Assembly: GCA_004352715.1 (NCBI GenBank)
Contig: SCFE01000078.1
Location: 892,790 to 956,789, forward strand
DNA from: Hofstenia miamia
Taxonomy: Eukaryota; Xenacoelomorpha; Acoela
Reading direction: 5' to 3'
Length of the DNA: 64,000 bases
A program made the translations under genes and the position numbers. Below, one piece after another: positions 1-12,400 of this stretch. The notes beneath the pieces were generated by a model. It made no database searches and was not told the origin of the DNA. It saw nothing but the letters and a program-made list of their open reading frames with translations. Within the stretch, counting starts at the first letter, position 1. Each line of letters begins with the position of its first letter.

Positions 1-26
1 TGATGATATATATATATATATATATT

Positions 27-3000
27 AATATTTATGTGAAAATTATATAAATAAATTTATTTATATTTACATGATTCATATATACATGTGATTCTTGTCG
101 ACTTCTCATCCGTATATATGATTTTTGAAATTTCTTACGTTTTAGACAAACATGCTTATTCTTAAAAATTTTTCTGTTGATGGGAAACTGATTTATTAGT
201 ATCACAGCAGAGTAAATGAAGGAAATCGCATTTTTTATTTATCTATGTATTTTGCTCTAGCCAGGGCTATGCTAGAAAGAGGTTCAATCCCTTTTGTTAA
301 AAATTGACATTTTGACAGTGCAATAGTGGTAATGGCACACAAACGGTTAGTTTGCCTGGTATTCGGAGCAGTCTCCTCCCGGCTTCTTTCACGTGTTATA
401 TTATGTATCTATACGATTAAGTATAACTGGTTAAAAGTTTTAGAACGGGCCGAACACGGGTCCGTTTTCCTTGCATGTTTTTTTACGAATCATATCTTTA
501 AAATTCAAAAATTTTGGTAAAGTTAAAATTTATATGATTCATTTTAAGGGATATCACTGCAGAGAGTAACTTTAACCAGATTTGCTGCTACATACTCAAC
601 TCTAAGAACACATTGCATGCATATTTAAACGCTTGCGATAGCTGACGAATTTCTGCAATTATTTACAGAGAACATACATGCGAACTATCAATTTATGACA
701 ATGTTAATGAACAAATAAGCAAACAGGATAAAAATCGCCTACACCAGAAGTTACCCTTGCAAGGTCAAAAATGAAATAGAAAGAAATTAAGAAAAATAGA
801 ACTAAACTCTACAAACAATGTTGGCTTAGCATTCACTCGCAACAATAGAAACTATGTTAGACGACTTGTAAATCTGTATACAGTAATCTTTCTCTTATAA
901 CTAGGTAAACATTAGGTCAGAAGTTTAGTTGCGATTTCAAATTTAACTCCTGGGCATATAAACATTTAGAAATATTTTTCTTCAAACTGAATTCAAAATT
1001 GATTAAGTTTCAAGAGTGAAATGGCTTGGGAAGTGTTTTTGCTGAATAACATTCTTTGGACAGTGAAAATAGTACATACTGAAGCACCTCTCAAAACTAA
1101 CAGTCGTTGCTGAGATCTAGTACTTTCTCGACACAGGCAGCAATCGTTGGTAAGATGCGGTGTTCTTCTTACACCATTTCAGAGAGCGTGTCGAGGGTTG
1201 TTATTCGATCACATTTTTGAATTTTAGCATTTCTTCAGAGACCATCGGGGCATGAGTCAATTTTCACAAAAGTTGAGACAACTTGAACAATTTTGCATTT
1301 GTAGGTTCAGCGTCTTTGTCATCACCTTCTATGGGATGCACAACAGGTAAAATTTGAATAAGAGAATGGCATTGACTATAAAAAATTAAAAAAATTTTAA
1401 GCGGTTAAAAGAAACTAACAGGTTAACTTATTAATCGCCGCTAGCTCTACCAACAACACTAACACTAATGCCTCCAAACACGGCCGTGCTCCAAAGTGAC
1501 TATTTTGCAGGCCCAAACTACATGTTAACCAAATTACTCTTTCCTTTATTTTCATTGATTAGGGCGTCGATGGCCTCTTTCTGTGATAACATTGTTTTAC
1601 AGAAGTGCATCATATACTAGCACAGACGGCAGAATCATTTACTATTTATTATATTCAAAGAAGATCTTCTTTTGAGCAAAATAAATAAGACTTTTCCAAA
1701 ATTAAATTGACATCTAGGAAAGTATTTATCCAAAAGCAAAAATAAATAGAAAAGTAGTTGTTCGGTGCTATCAATGACACTTATGCGAAAAATGGATGAG
1801 CAAGAAGACCGTGGTGTAACTCAAACGGAAATAACATGCAACAAACAATAAAAAGACGTGCAAAATTTACACGTAGACAACAATGAAAAGATTTTCAAAC
1901 CAAGGATCATCTCTTGAAATAATCGAAACAAATTAAAAATTCCACATCAATGTTTAGCAAGTATCATGCGATGCAGATAATTACGAACCCAAATGTCGTT
2001 CTGAGAAACTTCATCAAGCATACAAATATATCAAAGGTTACAGCAAAAATTTGTTTCTCAAAAAATTAACGAATGAATATTTAAATTAGGTCTCAATGGA
2101 AAATATTATAGCCTAACATTATAACTGCTAGCTGTCTACAATTTCATAATAACTTATTTAGAGAACTGATTCCACAACTAACAATTCCTCACAAAATGAC
2201 AACATCAGTTTGTATAATGTGTTTGTGTAATGTGAATAACATTCTGATCATATGGGGTGCCATTATTATTAACCTGGATTTTACTAGGATTTGTAGCGCA
2301 GTTATATACATATATATAAATTTATATATATATATATATATATTCTATCATCGTTACGGTTAGTATAACCATAGCATAGAGCAAATTATTACATTCTAAC
2401 AGACTAGTATCTACTCTCGAGTAGGCAGAAATATTCGATTTACCATGATTTAACTGCACGTGTAACGTAAGAAAACAACCTATTCACATTCAATGAGACA
2501 TTATAGTAATTACGAAAGATCGAGAATACTAGTGTACCATTCAGAACACAAAAGTACCATTAAGAATTGAGCCAACTAGCTAAAATCCAGGGAAAAACGA
2601 GCCTACGCTTCCATCTAGGACTCCGAGGCGACCTACCAGACAATACACCTCCGCGCTGTCTCCATCTTCCCCAGTTCGGATATAACTAAGCATTACCATT
2701 ACTTTCATTTACAAATATAACAGAGAGTAACTGAATAAAATTGTAGTAAAACTTTTATTAACTGTTGCGCACACCAATGCTCTATTTATACATAAAAAGA
2801 TAAATAAAATAAAACAAAATATCCTGCCATTGGCAAAGCTAAAATAATGTTTACAATGGTGTCTTTGAGCATGACTAAAATTTAAATGGCAGCCAACTAG
2901 GCAATTGCTTGTAGACTCCTAGCGGTGAAAAAGGTGACGCCATATAGNATATATATGAATATATATACTGTATATATATATATATATATTTTGGGGCCAA

Positions 3001-3959
3001 GCCCAGCCCGGCCCAAATTATTTTTCTCTTATGCCATTGATAGTCTTTTGTTTACCAAATAGCATTGATTGTGATTTTCAAAAATGTTACCAATGACGAC
3101 AAAAATTTTCTAAATTGTTTAAAATTTGTGCATAGATTAAACTAATATTGCTCAGTTTTTTTAACTTTTTGTTGGTTTCTTCCTAAAATTGTTAAGCGCT
3201 TTCATCTCACAAATTAATAAAATCTCAAAAATCTGCTTATATTTTAATCTTTTGCTTAGACTTCTATGGAAAACATAAATTGTTGCTATTCACTCAACAT
3301 CTATATAACACCTTATCTCGACCTTCTTCAGAGTTTCTCTTAGCGAAAGCAGGATTCGTTTTGAACAAATATCAATTGTTGTTGTCTGATGAAAACAAAT
3401 ACAATGCTTTCTCAAAAACTGATTGAAGAATAATTGCCTCTGTTTTATTCAAACTTGATGCTTGAAAAAATTCACCTACTTTTATGATGTCTTAAAATTC
3501 AGATTAAAGCAGCCTAAGATAAATGACAGGAAGGGCCATGCTAACTTTTATTGCAGAACCCACACTTAGTTGTGATTCTCGGCTTGTTATACATTTTACT
3601 GACCTGGATATAATATTTGTTTAAATGAATAATCAGTTAAATAGTTAGCAAATCTTTATTTTAATGATTTTCTGAATTTTTTTAATATTTGGCTATATGG
3701 ATTATACAATTAAAATACTTAGATCAAATTCAAAGCCAAAAACAGTCAATAAAAATTTTCATTTATGATTGATTGAAGGCATTTCAAATACACATTTTGC
3801 TTTTTTCAGAACCCTAAATGTACAAAGTGTATATAGAGCATTACAAGTAAACCTTTCACAAATTTTAATAAAATTTACACACAAATAAATTCAACAATCA
3901 AACAATTATATCTCAAAACAAACACTAATGATTCCATTGATACGAATTGTAAAATCTCT
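27..3959. other. No gene recognised; AT-rich sequence with (AT)n tracts
   Basis: Reading frames are short and match nothing I recognise. There are (AT)n tracts near 2306-2343 and 2955-2990, a lone N at 2947, and a GC-richer patch at about 2590-2690 that is neither tRNA-like nor coding as far as I can see. The 3' untranslated region of the SLC66A1-like gene must start at 3959 on the minus strand. Confidence 0.4.
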
Positions 3960-3989
3960 TCAACGATACTTGTAGAATTGCCAAAGTGC
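3960..3989 (-). CDS. Last coding exon of the SLC66A1-like gene
   Basis: A 30-base exon after the acceptor TTGATTTAG, reading ALWQFYKYR then TGA. It completes the last helix as LDSIALWQFYKYR, which fits the D..I..QF..Y pattern that ends family members. No dileucine lysosomal sorting motif follows, because the protein stops directly after the helix. The intron before it is 135 nt (4124-3990). Confidence 0.55.
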   Translation of the reverse strand, partial: ALWQFYKYR

Positions 3990-6261
3990 CTAAATCAAGG
4001 AATTTGACACTTAAAAATGTTTTAGGTTTTAATGATTGAAAATCATTGAAATTGTATTGATGACATTCATTTCTGAGCACAATATAATTAGTATATTATC
4101 AAAATGGATATTTCTAAAAAATACTATTGAATCCAAGAAGATGTAACCGAATGTATTTGCAAGCCAAGGTGCATGTTTGAGGATAAAAATACCACTTGTA
4201 CTGATTATGAGCAAGGATCCAACATATGTCAAATTCCCAGCAATAAGCAAACAAAATAATCCAAGGGACACACCGTCGGTAGTTTTCCGGAAATACTAAA
4301 GCATATTTACACATAAAATTATGCATAAAATCTTACATTGCGGAAGAGTTGGAATATACGTCCAATAGCACCACTGGTAAAGCTCAGTATTCCAAAAATA
4401 TATCCTGTTGTTTCAGTGGCATTCTAAGTAATGCGTTTATATTAATAAGAGTTACATTTTATTCTTTGTTAAATAGTAAGCATTGCTTAACAATTTTCAC
4501 AGTATAACAATGCAAAAATAACTATATATATAAGGAAATTTGTATTTATTCAAAATGAATTGTTTACTATAGGAACTGGGGGAGCGTTCCAGAGTTAATA
4601 TATTTTAAAGCTGCAGGTAGGAATGTTTTTGAGTATCTCTTATCATACATTTTTTAAAATAAAATTTAGTTCTTTGTTTGACTTTTTGAATACTTTAGTC
4701 TTTAATGCATGGGATGAAGATTGTCAGCGTAGATTTTCATTGCATACTTCTTAAACATTTTATTGAAAGTGTAATTCAAGTATGAAATTTTTGCATATAG
4801 CTTAATTGGTTTCCTTAATATCTTATGATTGTTTTCCGTTATTCCAGGTATCCAAACCACCGATGCATATAAATAAATTGGTTGAATATATGTCTTAAAA
4901 ATGAGCGACTTATTAGCTGGTACTAGAAATTCTATTAAGAATTTCGTGCCAATAACGTATGTATAAACTTTCCTAGTGACAGCATCTACCTGGTAATTCC
5001 AACCAATATCTTTATTCAATATAATACCCAAATATTTCGTTTGTTTCACAGACGGAAACCTAAAATTCCCATACTCTGTGCTACTTTTAATTACCTCTGA
5101 CATCATTATTGGGTTTTTTTATTATGATGTGGCAAAGTCATTATTACAGAGGTATTCTGATTTATGATGAGATCATTCTCTTTAGAAACTCCTTAATATT
5201 TTCATTTGTCCGCCATACATCTGTCTCAATTTTCGACTTGGTAAGTATATTGGTAATACATGTATCATTTTGCAATATTTTGCAATATCAGCTTTAAAGG
5301 ATACGATAGGCACTCTGTACGAATTTCGTAAGATGTATGAATAATACACCCGACAGAGGTTCCCCTTGAGGTAATCCTACACTTACTGGTATCTTCTCTT
5401 TATAATTATTTTTTGCCTTTTTAAGCATTGATTAAAGTTTGATATGTAACTCTGCGTCCATTTAGCCATCCATGGCGAACATAAACACAATCTATTGACC
5501 ATGCGATTTTGTAGGACAGTGTTAATAGCTCTGCTATAATAAAAATGCCACTTTGGAATTTAGTGCTGAAATTACTTTATCAACTAGATATATTAAAGAA
5601 TCTGTCGTTGATCTCTCCTGCTTATAAGCAATTTGATTGGGTTCAGAATAATTTTCTCACTCTGGAATGCAATGCAACAACAATGGAATGTAAGCACCTA
5701 GCTGCAACAGGTGTTATGGTTACCGGCCTCCAATGCTTATAATTGTTTTTATCAGGATTGGAAATTTCGGGATTGGAACTACCGATAGCTGATATCCATT
5801 TGGCAGGCTAGTAAAACTCTGATAGATGTTTTTGATATGTGTATACATAAGCTTTGCATATCTGATTTGTAAATTGCCTAAATAACAATGATGGCAGCAT
5901 ACTATTACTTGGAGTTGTATTAGACTTAACCTGCTTAAAAATATTTCGTAGCATTGATTCCGTTATTATTGGATCATCCTTAGTTACATTTATTTCACGT
6001 GTGTTGTCATCCTCATTAGATTTGTCGCTGTTATAGGAAGTAAAAGCTATGTTTAATTCATGAGTCTAATCTATGTGTTTTCGATTTCAATCGTTTTCCC
6101 ATCTCTCTATACAGTTGTTCCGTAGTGAAACCCTGAATTTCTTTTTGAGGTTGTATCCTTACCTATTTATTTATTTTTCTTTGTAAAGCACTAAGATCAT
6201 GTTCCTCAGTATTTATATTTTTGACGTCCATATCTCTAAAAAGATACCGGACCTTGTTATT

Positions 6262-6311
<50 letters not shown>

Positions 6312-6753
6312 CATACAATTAATGTAAAGCATCATTAAAAAATACGTAATAAAATTTTGAAATCATACAGGAAATATTTCAGCGGCCAGAGATTTTCCCA
6401 ATATTTTACGTGATTGAAACGTCAATGGTTGCTGAGTTGGGATAACATGATAACCAAAGATTAATATTGCTATTGAAAGGCCAATAGTTCCCTTTCCGAC
6501 GTAAGAAGTATTTGGTTCTTCATCTATTAGACGTTCGTCTTCTACAAATAAACATTCAATTTTTTTTGATAGAAAAACTAATTCCATTAGTAAAATAATA
6601 TCAAAAATTACAATAGCATTATTGTAGACATTACTCAATATTCTCTTTCCACAAAAATACCACATTGATCGACACGCATGTTATTCTCTAAACGATCCCA
6701 AGCATTTTCAATCTTTGTGAACTTTTTTGAAACCATTTTTATATTTAATAATA

Positions 6754-6804
<51 letters not shown>

Positions 6805-7610
6805 GCTACATTTATTTATATATCAAATATTTTTCTAGATGGCATTCAAATGATAATACTCTTTGAACTCTCTATGGATTATCTATTACTCTCCGTTAAT
6901 GTCATGCCTTTATTATACTATTTAGGTATTTTTAGTTTTCTTTCATCTTACAGCTTTATAATAAGATAAGCGTTACAAACAGAATAAAAAAGGAATCTAA
7001 TAAACTCTACATTTGTCACAGGAATTCATATATGTCTTAATGTTTTTGGGCAAAATTTTTTTGACTGTTGTTGAATTGTAAAGAAGAGAGTAAGCGTTTG
7101 TATCCATATTTCCTACAATTGCCAACTAAAACAATTACCTCTTGATTTCTGTTTTTATGTAATTTTCGGTAAAAAAAATCAGGTGTTTTAGATAAGTAGG
7201 GCAAAATTAATACAAATTGTCAAAAATTATATTTCTGCATGCTCTACATAATTATTGAGCATATAGTTGGCTGCAAAAAAAATGAGACTGAACACCTATT
7301 TTTTAACGCTTTGTGGAAACGTATTGAGACGTTTTAGAGGAAAACTATAAAAATAAAAGACAACGAGAATTTTGTGAACTTTAAAATGGTCAAACAAAAA
7401 AGTTAATTAATTAAACTGGTACTTCGTAATTATTTGAAAACACTTACCAAAAAAATTGTTTTGCTTTGCAAAGTTTCTACTTGATTTCTTCGGAATGGAA
7501 ACGTTGGAACAGCTTGAAAACGCCTTTGCGACATCGCAAATTTCTCGATCAACTTATTTTCGAAAGCTGAAAAAAATTCGACAAGGAGAATNTTATATTT
7601 AATAATATAC

Positions 7611-7646
<36 letters not shown>

Positions 7647-9387
7647 CAGGAACTGTACCTAGAATATAACTTCCACATTCAACCACTTCAATTGTGCTTA
7701 TGTTTATACATTAATGTAATATATTTATTTGTACTATTATAAACACTAATAATTTCATCTTGAACTAAGAATAAGTGGTGAATGCTCTGGAAAATTGTTT
7801 CCTCGTTAATATGAGGTGCAACGTTACAACGAGGCTATGGCAATCCCAGGAGATTTCAAATGGATTGATCATATTGCTGTAAAATTTTCAGGAAAGTGCA
7901 AATCGTGTAAGGGAAATGTGAATGACAGGTCAAGAAAAAATCTGTATATTAATGATGCTTTTGGTAGTTACTATAAAAGGACTCTATCATTCGCTATTAC
8001 TAAGCAACAGTTTGATTTGGTATTGTATAACAGTCTGTTCTGTTGATGGCAACAGCAAAGGGTTAGGGTTAGGGTTAACCATGATGAATAATAATTGGTA
8101 GTCGATAGATTCACCTTTGATATGCTCAATTATACCTCCTGAATGCATCAGCCAAGGCTCCAGCGATTTGTTTTACCTGAAGAAGATTTACATTATTGTT
8201 ATAAATATTTGATGAATTGTTTAAAATTTACTTAGTAGTCTGCTATAACATAACAAGTAGATATTGGAGCAGAGTTGCGTAATGTACTAGTATTAACACT
8301 CCATTTTATTTGTTCCAGTTCTGGTAAGCTAGAACGGATATATTAAGCATGTAAAAGTTTGCTTTGGTTAATGGTAATTGAAAGTCTCAAGTTACAATTG
8401 ATAAAATTTCTAACACATAAAACAAATATAAAAATATATGCATGCATATTTTAGGGTGTTAAGCCTTAAATATGAAACAAACCATTAAGCATCTGCGATC
8501 GTATGCGATTTCTTGTCTTATAATAGTAGTACTGCAATAAGAGTCCAAAGTCTTCCAGGACATAAGTTAATGCCGAAAATACCTAAATAGCCAATTTTTT
8601 TAATACAGTTTTGCAACTAAATGGGAAGGTTTTGAATTGATAGTAAAATATGAGGTATCTGTTAGAAATTAAAAGTAATTGGTATCATACACATTACGTG
8701 GATGTAATAAGTAGCCCTTTAATGAAAAAATAAGCTACCGGTATATTAAGCTACTTTATGCTAAATGGACTATTGCACTACATTAACTACAATGGTTACA
8801 AAGACAAATCTGGAAAAAGGAATGAAGCCTTTAAAAAGACGATGACACCGCTTGGACGGTGAAATGCTTAATATTATGTGATGACTCCAGTCCCATTCTA
8901 AATTGCTGCACATCAACATGCAATGTGCATTGCTCTTATAATTACGTTTGCATGAAAAGTGTGCATAAATAGCCTTTTTAATGAAACTCAGCGCAGACAA
9001 TATCTAGACTGGTAGTTCCAACATTATCGTTGGACATTAGAATGAATCTAGGCCAGGGCAACCGGAGTGATGAGTTTCACCAATTGCAATTTAGCTCCTA
9101 TCGTCATTTTTCCGAATCAAGCGACTTTAAAATTATTACACGGTACTATATGTATAACCTGGCAACGACGGTGAGTGAAACATTCTTACTTATAAATATC
9201 AATAAAATTGGCTCGATTTTGAAAAAAGCTCCTAATTCACACAGACTCATTTGGAAATTAGATTAACAGATAAATAAAATCACTCCTCTAGTAATTGCCA
9301 CTATAGAAAACAGCATCGGTTTTTAAGTTTATATTTGATTCTAGTTTAACTTATAAATAGTATATTCAACTTCAAATAGCCGTGAAC

Positions 9388-9433
<46 letters not shown>

Positions 9434-12400
9434 GGTTATTCCTAAAATAGGTTTTAGTAAGTTTGAAAAAGCTTGTGGTCCCAAACGTAGAGAAACTATA
9501 AAATATGCTTGGAGAATACCAAAGAAAAATACTAAATTTAAAAAACGTCATACAGTCTCCATTTTTAGATTTTATAGTAATTCTTGCAGGCCTATTTTAT
9601 AAAGAAAAAAAGAATGCCAATTTTTAAATGTAATGTTGTGAAATTGCAGCAAATTTACTAATTATGTAAAGTGTATTAGTGCGTTGAAGCTAACTTTGAT
9701 ATGTCTTCCATGAGCTTAATAGCCTTCTAAACTGCTTGATTTTATCTAGAAACCTCAATAGACCAACTATACCTTTTTAGTTTCAACTTAAAATAGTTGA
9801 ACTTCAATTTAAAATAAGTGAACTTCAATATAAAGTAGTTGAACTTCAATTTAAAATAGTTGAACTTCAATTTAAAATAGTTGAACTTCAATATAAAGTA
9901 GTTAAACTTCAATTTAAAATAGTTGAACTTCAATTTAAAAGAAACTCACTTACAAGTATTTCAACAAATGTTATTACTGTTATTTATTTATACAAATAAT
10001 TTTGACAATAATTGAAAATATTGCAGGAAGGCTGACTAACAAGAATTCAAAAACTAGAGAAAGTAAGTTAATTGTCTGACACTTCGTCACCCATTTGCAA
10101 ATCTTGTTGAGCTAAGCAAGATGCAAAATGCCTTTGTATATGAATGCATGTTCTCAAACACAGCAGTGGAGTGATAGAAGTCATGGCTTCTTCAATTGCA
10201 TGCTCCAGATAACGCAATCTGTATTCTGTTTGAGTCGTTCCCACTAAAGATATGGCCATCATTGTGTTAAAGGTTTCAGCCATCCTACGCTTCATTGATG
10301 CCTTCACAATACTCCAACATTCCTCTATCGGATTGAGAGGAGTGCTATAAGGAGCGCTGCGGATGATGCTCGCACCAGTAAATTCNCGGTGAAATGCTTA
10401 ATATTATGTGATGACTCCAGTCCCATTCTAAATTGCTGCACATCAACATGCAATGTGCATTGCTCTTATAATTACGTTTGCATGAAAAGTGTGCATAAAT
10501 AGCCTTTTTAATGAAACTCAGCGCAGACAATATCTAGACTGGTAGTTCCAACATTATCGTTGGACATTAGAATGAATCTAGGCCAGGGCAACCGGAGTGA
10601 TGAGTTTCACCAATTGCAATTTAGCTCCTATCGTCATTTTTCCGAATCAAGCGACTTTAAAATTATTACACGGTNTATCGGATTGAGAGGAGTGCTATAA
10701 GGAGCGCTGCGGATGATGCTCGCACCAGTAAATTCCTCCTCATGAAACCACTTTCTGGAGATTCACATGGACTTGTGCGTTGTCACAAACAATCACAATT
10801 TTCTCCATTTCATCTGTAAGGCTTCTAAGGAGCCTTCTTAACAACTCACAGCACTTTTGTATATGATCCTCTCTTTCTCTCCCAGAATACAAGTCATGTT
10901 TGGTTTATTGCTCCAATGATGTGAACGTTGTTGCCCCAACAAGTTGTGACTTTAAGACAACATCGGGTACCTTACTTTGATCTTCCTTGAGAATGCTGTA
11001 AAAACAAATTGCATCAATATAAATGAGCTGCTTGTCTTCTCCTATTGCTGCCATTAGTGTCTGGACATACGTTTCTCATTTGACTTTATTATTCATTGAA
11101 TTCATTGTAACAGGCTTAGGGATCAATTTTTTGACGCTATAATAATGACCCTCAAGCTTCTTATGAATGGTGTTTATTGACACGAACACATGTTCTTTCT
11201 GTGTGAGCTTCTGTTTGAGTTGGGTCAGTGTAAGAACAGGATTTTTGCTTAACCACTACAACATGGATTCTATGTGACGAGCCTGCACCTTCTTGAATCC
11301 ACTGCCGCCTCTTTGTGTGACCACGTCATAACCAGCCATAAGTAGTCTGTACAGGTATTCCGTTTGCAACATCTACTGCTTTCCAGTCCCCATTTTCGGC
11401 AGTGTCAATTACTCTCCTTTTCACATCAGCATTGTTCGTGCAGTTGTACCTTCCCCTCTTTATGCCGGTTTGTACACCTCTTGCTGTTCGTGTCCTGAGC
11501 ACTGATTCATTTTCACTTGAGTCTGCAGAGAAGCTCATTTTGTTGCTGCTACTCATGTTAATCACGGCACTGACTGAAATGGCAAAGAATGACAACTATA
11601 TAGAAACTTTCACAAGTAGACAGAGAAGCCACGTCTGGTTGCTAATAGCAATTAGAAATGTAACATAATTGCATTTTGGTTCTTGCATGGCTCAACAAGA
11701 TTTGCAAATGGGTGACGAAGTGTCAGACAATTAATTTACTTTCTGTGTTTTTTTGAATTCTTTTTAGTCAGCCTTCCTGTAATATTTTCAACTATTGTCA
11801 AAATTATTTGAATAAATGAATAACAGTAATAACATTTGTTGAAATACTTCTAAGTGAGTTTCTGCAAACATTTTTAAATTGANCCTTCCTGTAATATTTT
11901 CAACTATTGTCAAAATTATTTGAATAAATGAATAACAGTAATAACATCTGTTGAAATACTTCTAAGTGAGTTTCTGCAAACATTTTTAAATTGATGTTCA
12001 ACTATTTTAAATTGAAGTTCAACTATTTTAAATTGAAGTTCAACTATTTTAATTTGAAGTTCAACTATTTTAAATTGAAGTTCGAATTTTTTAAATTGAA
12101 ACTAAATTCCAATAACATCTTAAGTATTCTTTTGCTTTTGGAAAAAGCACTAGTGTGTAATAAAACTCTAAATAAATGCTAGTATCAAAACTTTGATTTA
12201 ATACACACCAGAAGACTAATTATTGGCGATTAATCGCAAAAGTTGCTGAATGTGATGCCAATTATCTAGTAATAGAAAATTATAGTATAAAGAGTAACAC
12301 AAAAATCAGTCTTTATCTTGAAGCTTAGCGTTTTTCTAATTGCAAAGTCTTGCTAGCAAATCTCTGTGTGAAGTACCCAATTCTCCTAGGCAGTTGAAGC

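Larger units (their letters stand above)
9780..12102 (-). mobile_element. IS630/Tc1-superfamily transposon with long iteron-built inverted ends
   Basis: The element is bounded by GTTTCAAC at the left and GAAAC at the right, each next to TA (9778-9779 and 12103-12104), as expected for TA-targeting transposons. Both ends carry tandem 21-bp units around TTGAACTTCAA (about 7 at the left, about 5 at the right), in opposite orientation. The inverted repeat continues inward over about 190 bases on each side (about 9930-10114 and 11691-11880), including the last codons of the transposase. The real element is shorter than the span because two joins duplicate sequence (10386-10675 and 11884-11994). Confidence 0.72.

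Noticed and set aside
250-300. GGTTCAATCCC B-box-like sequence with an upstream TAGCCAGGGC
   Set aside because: Spacing of about 20 bases is too short for a tRNA A/B box pair and no stems form.
9742-9933. 63-codon frame with a KFNYFKL heptapeptide repeat, and its counterpart at 11991-12182
   Set aside because: Produced by the 21-bp DNA iterons at the transposon ends; read inverted at the two sites, with no start or codon bias.
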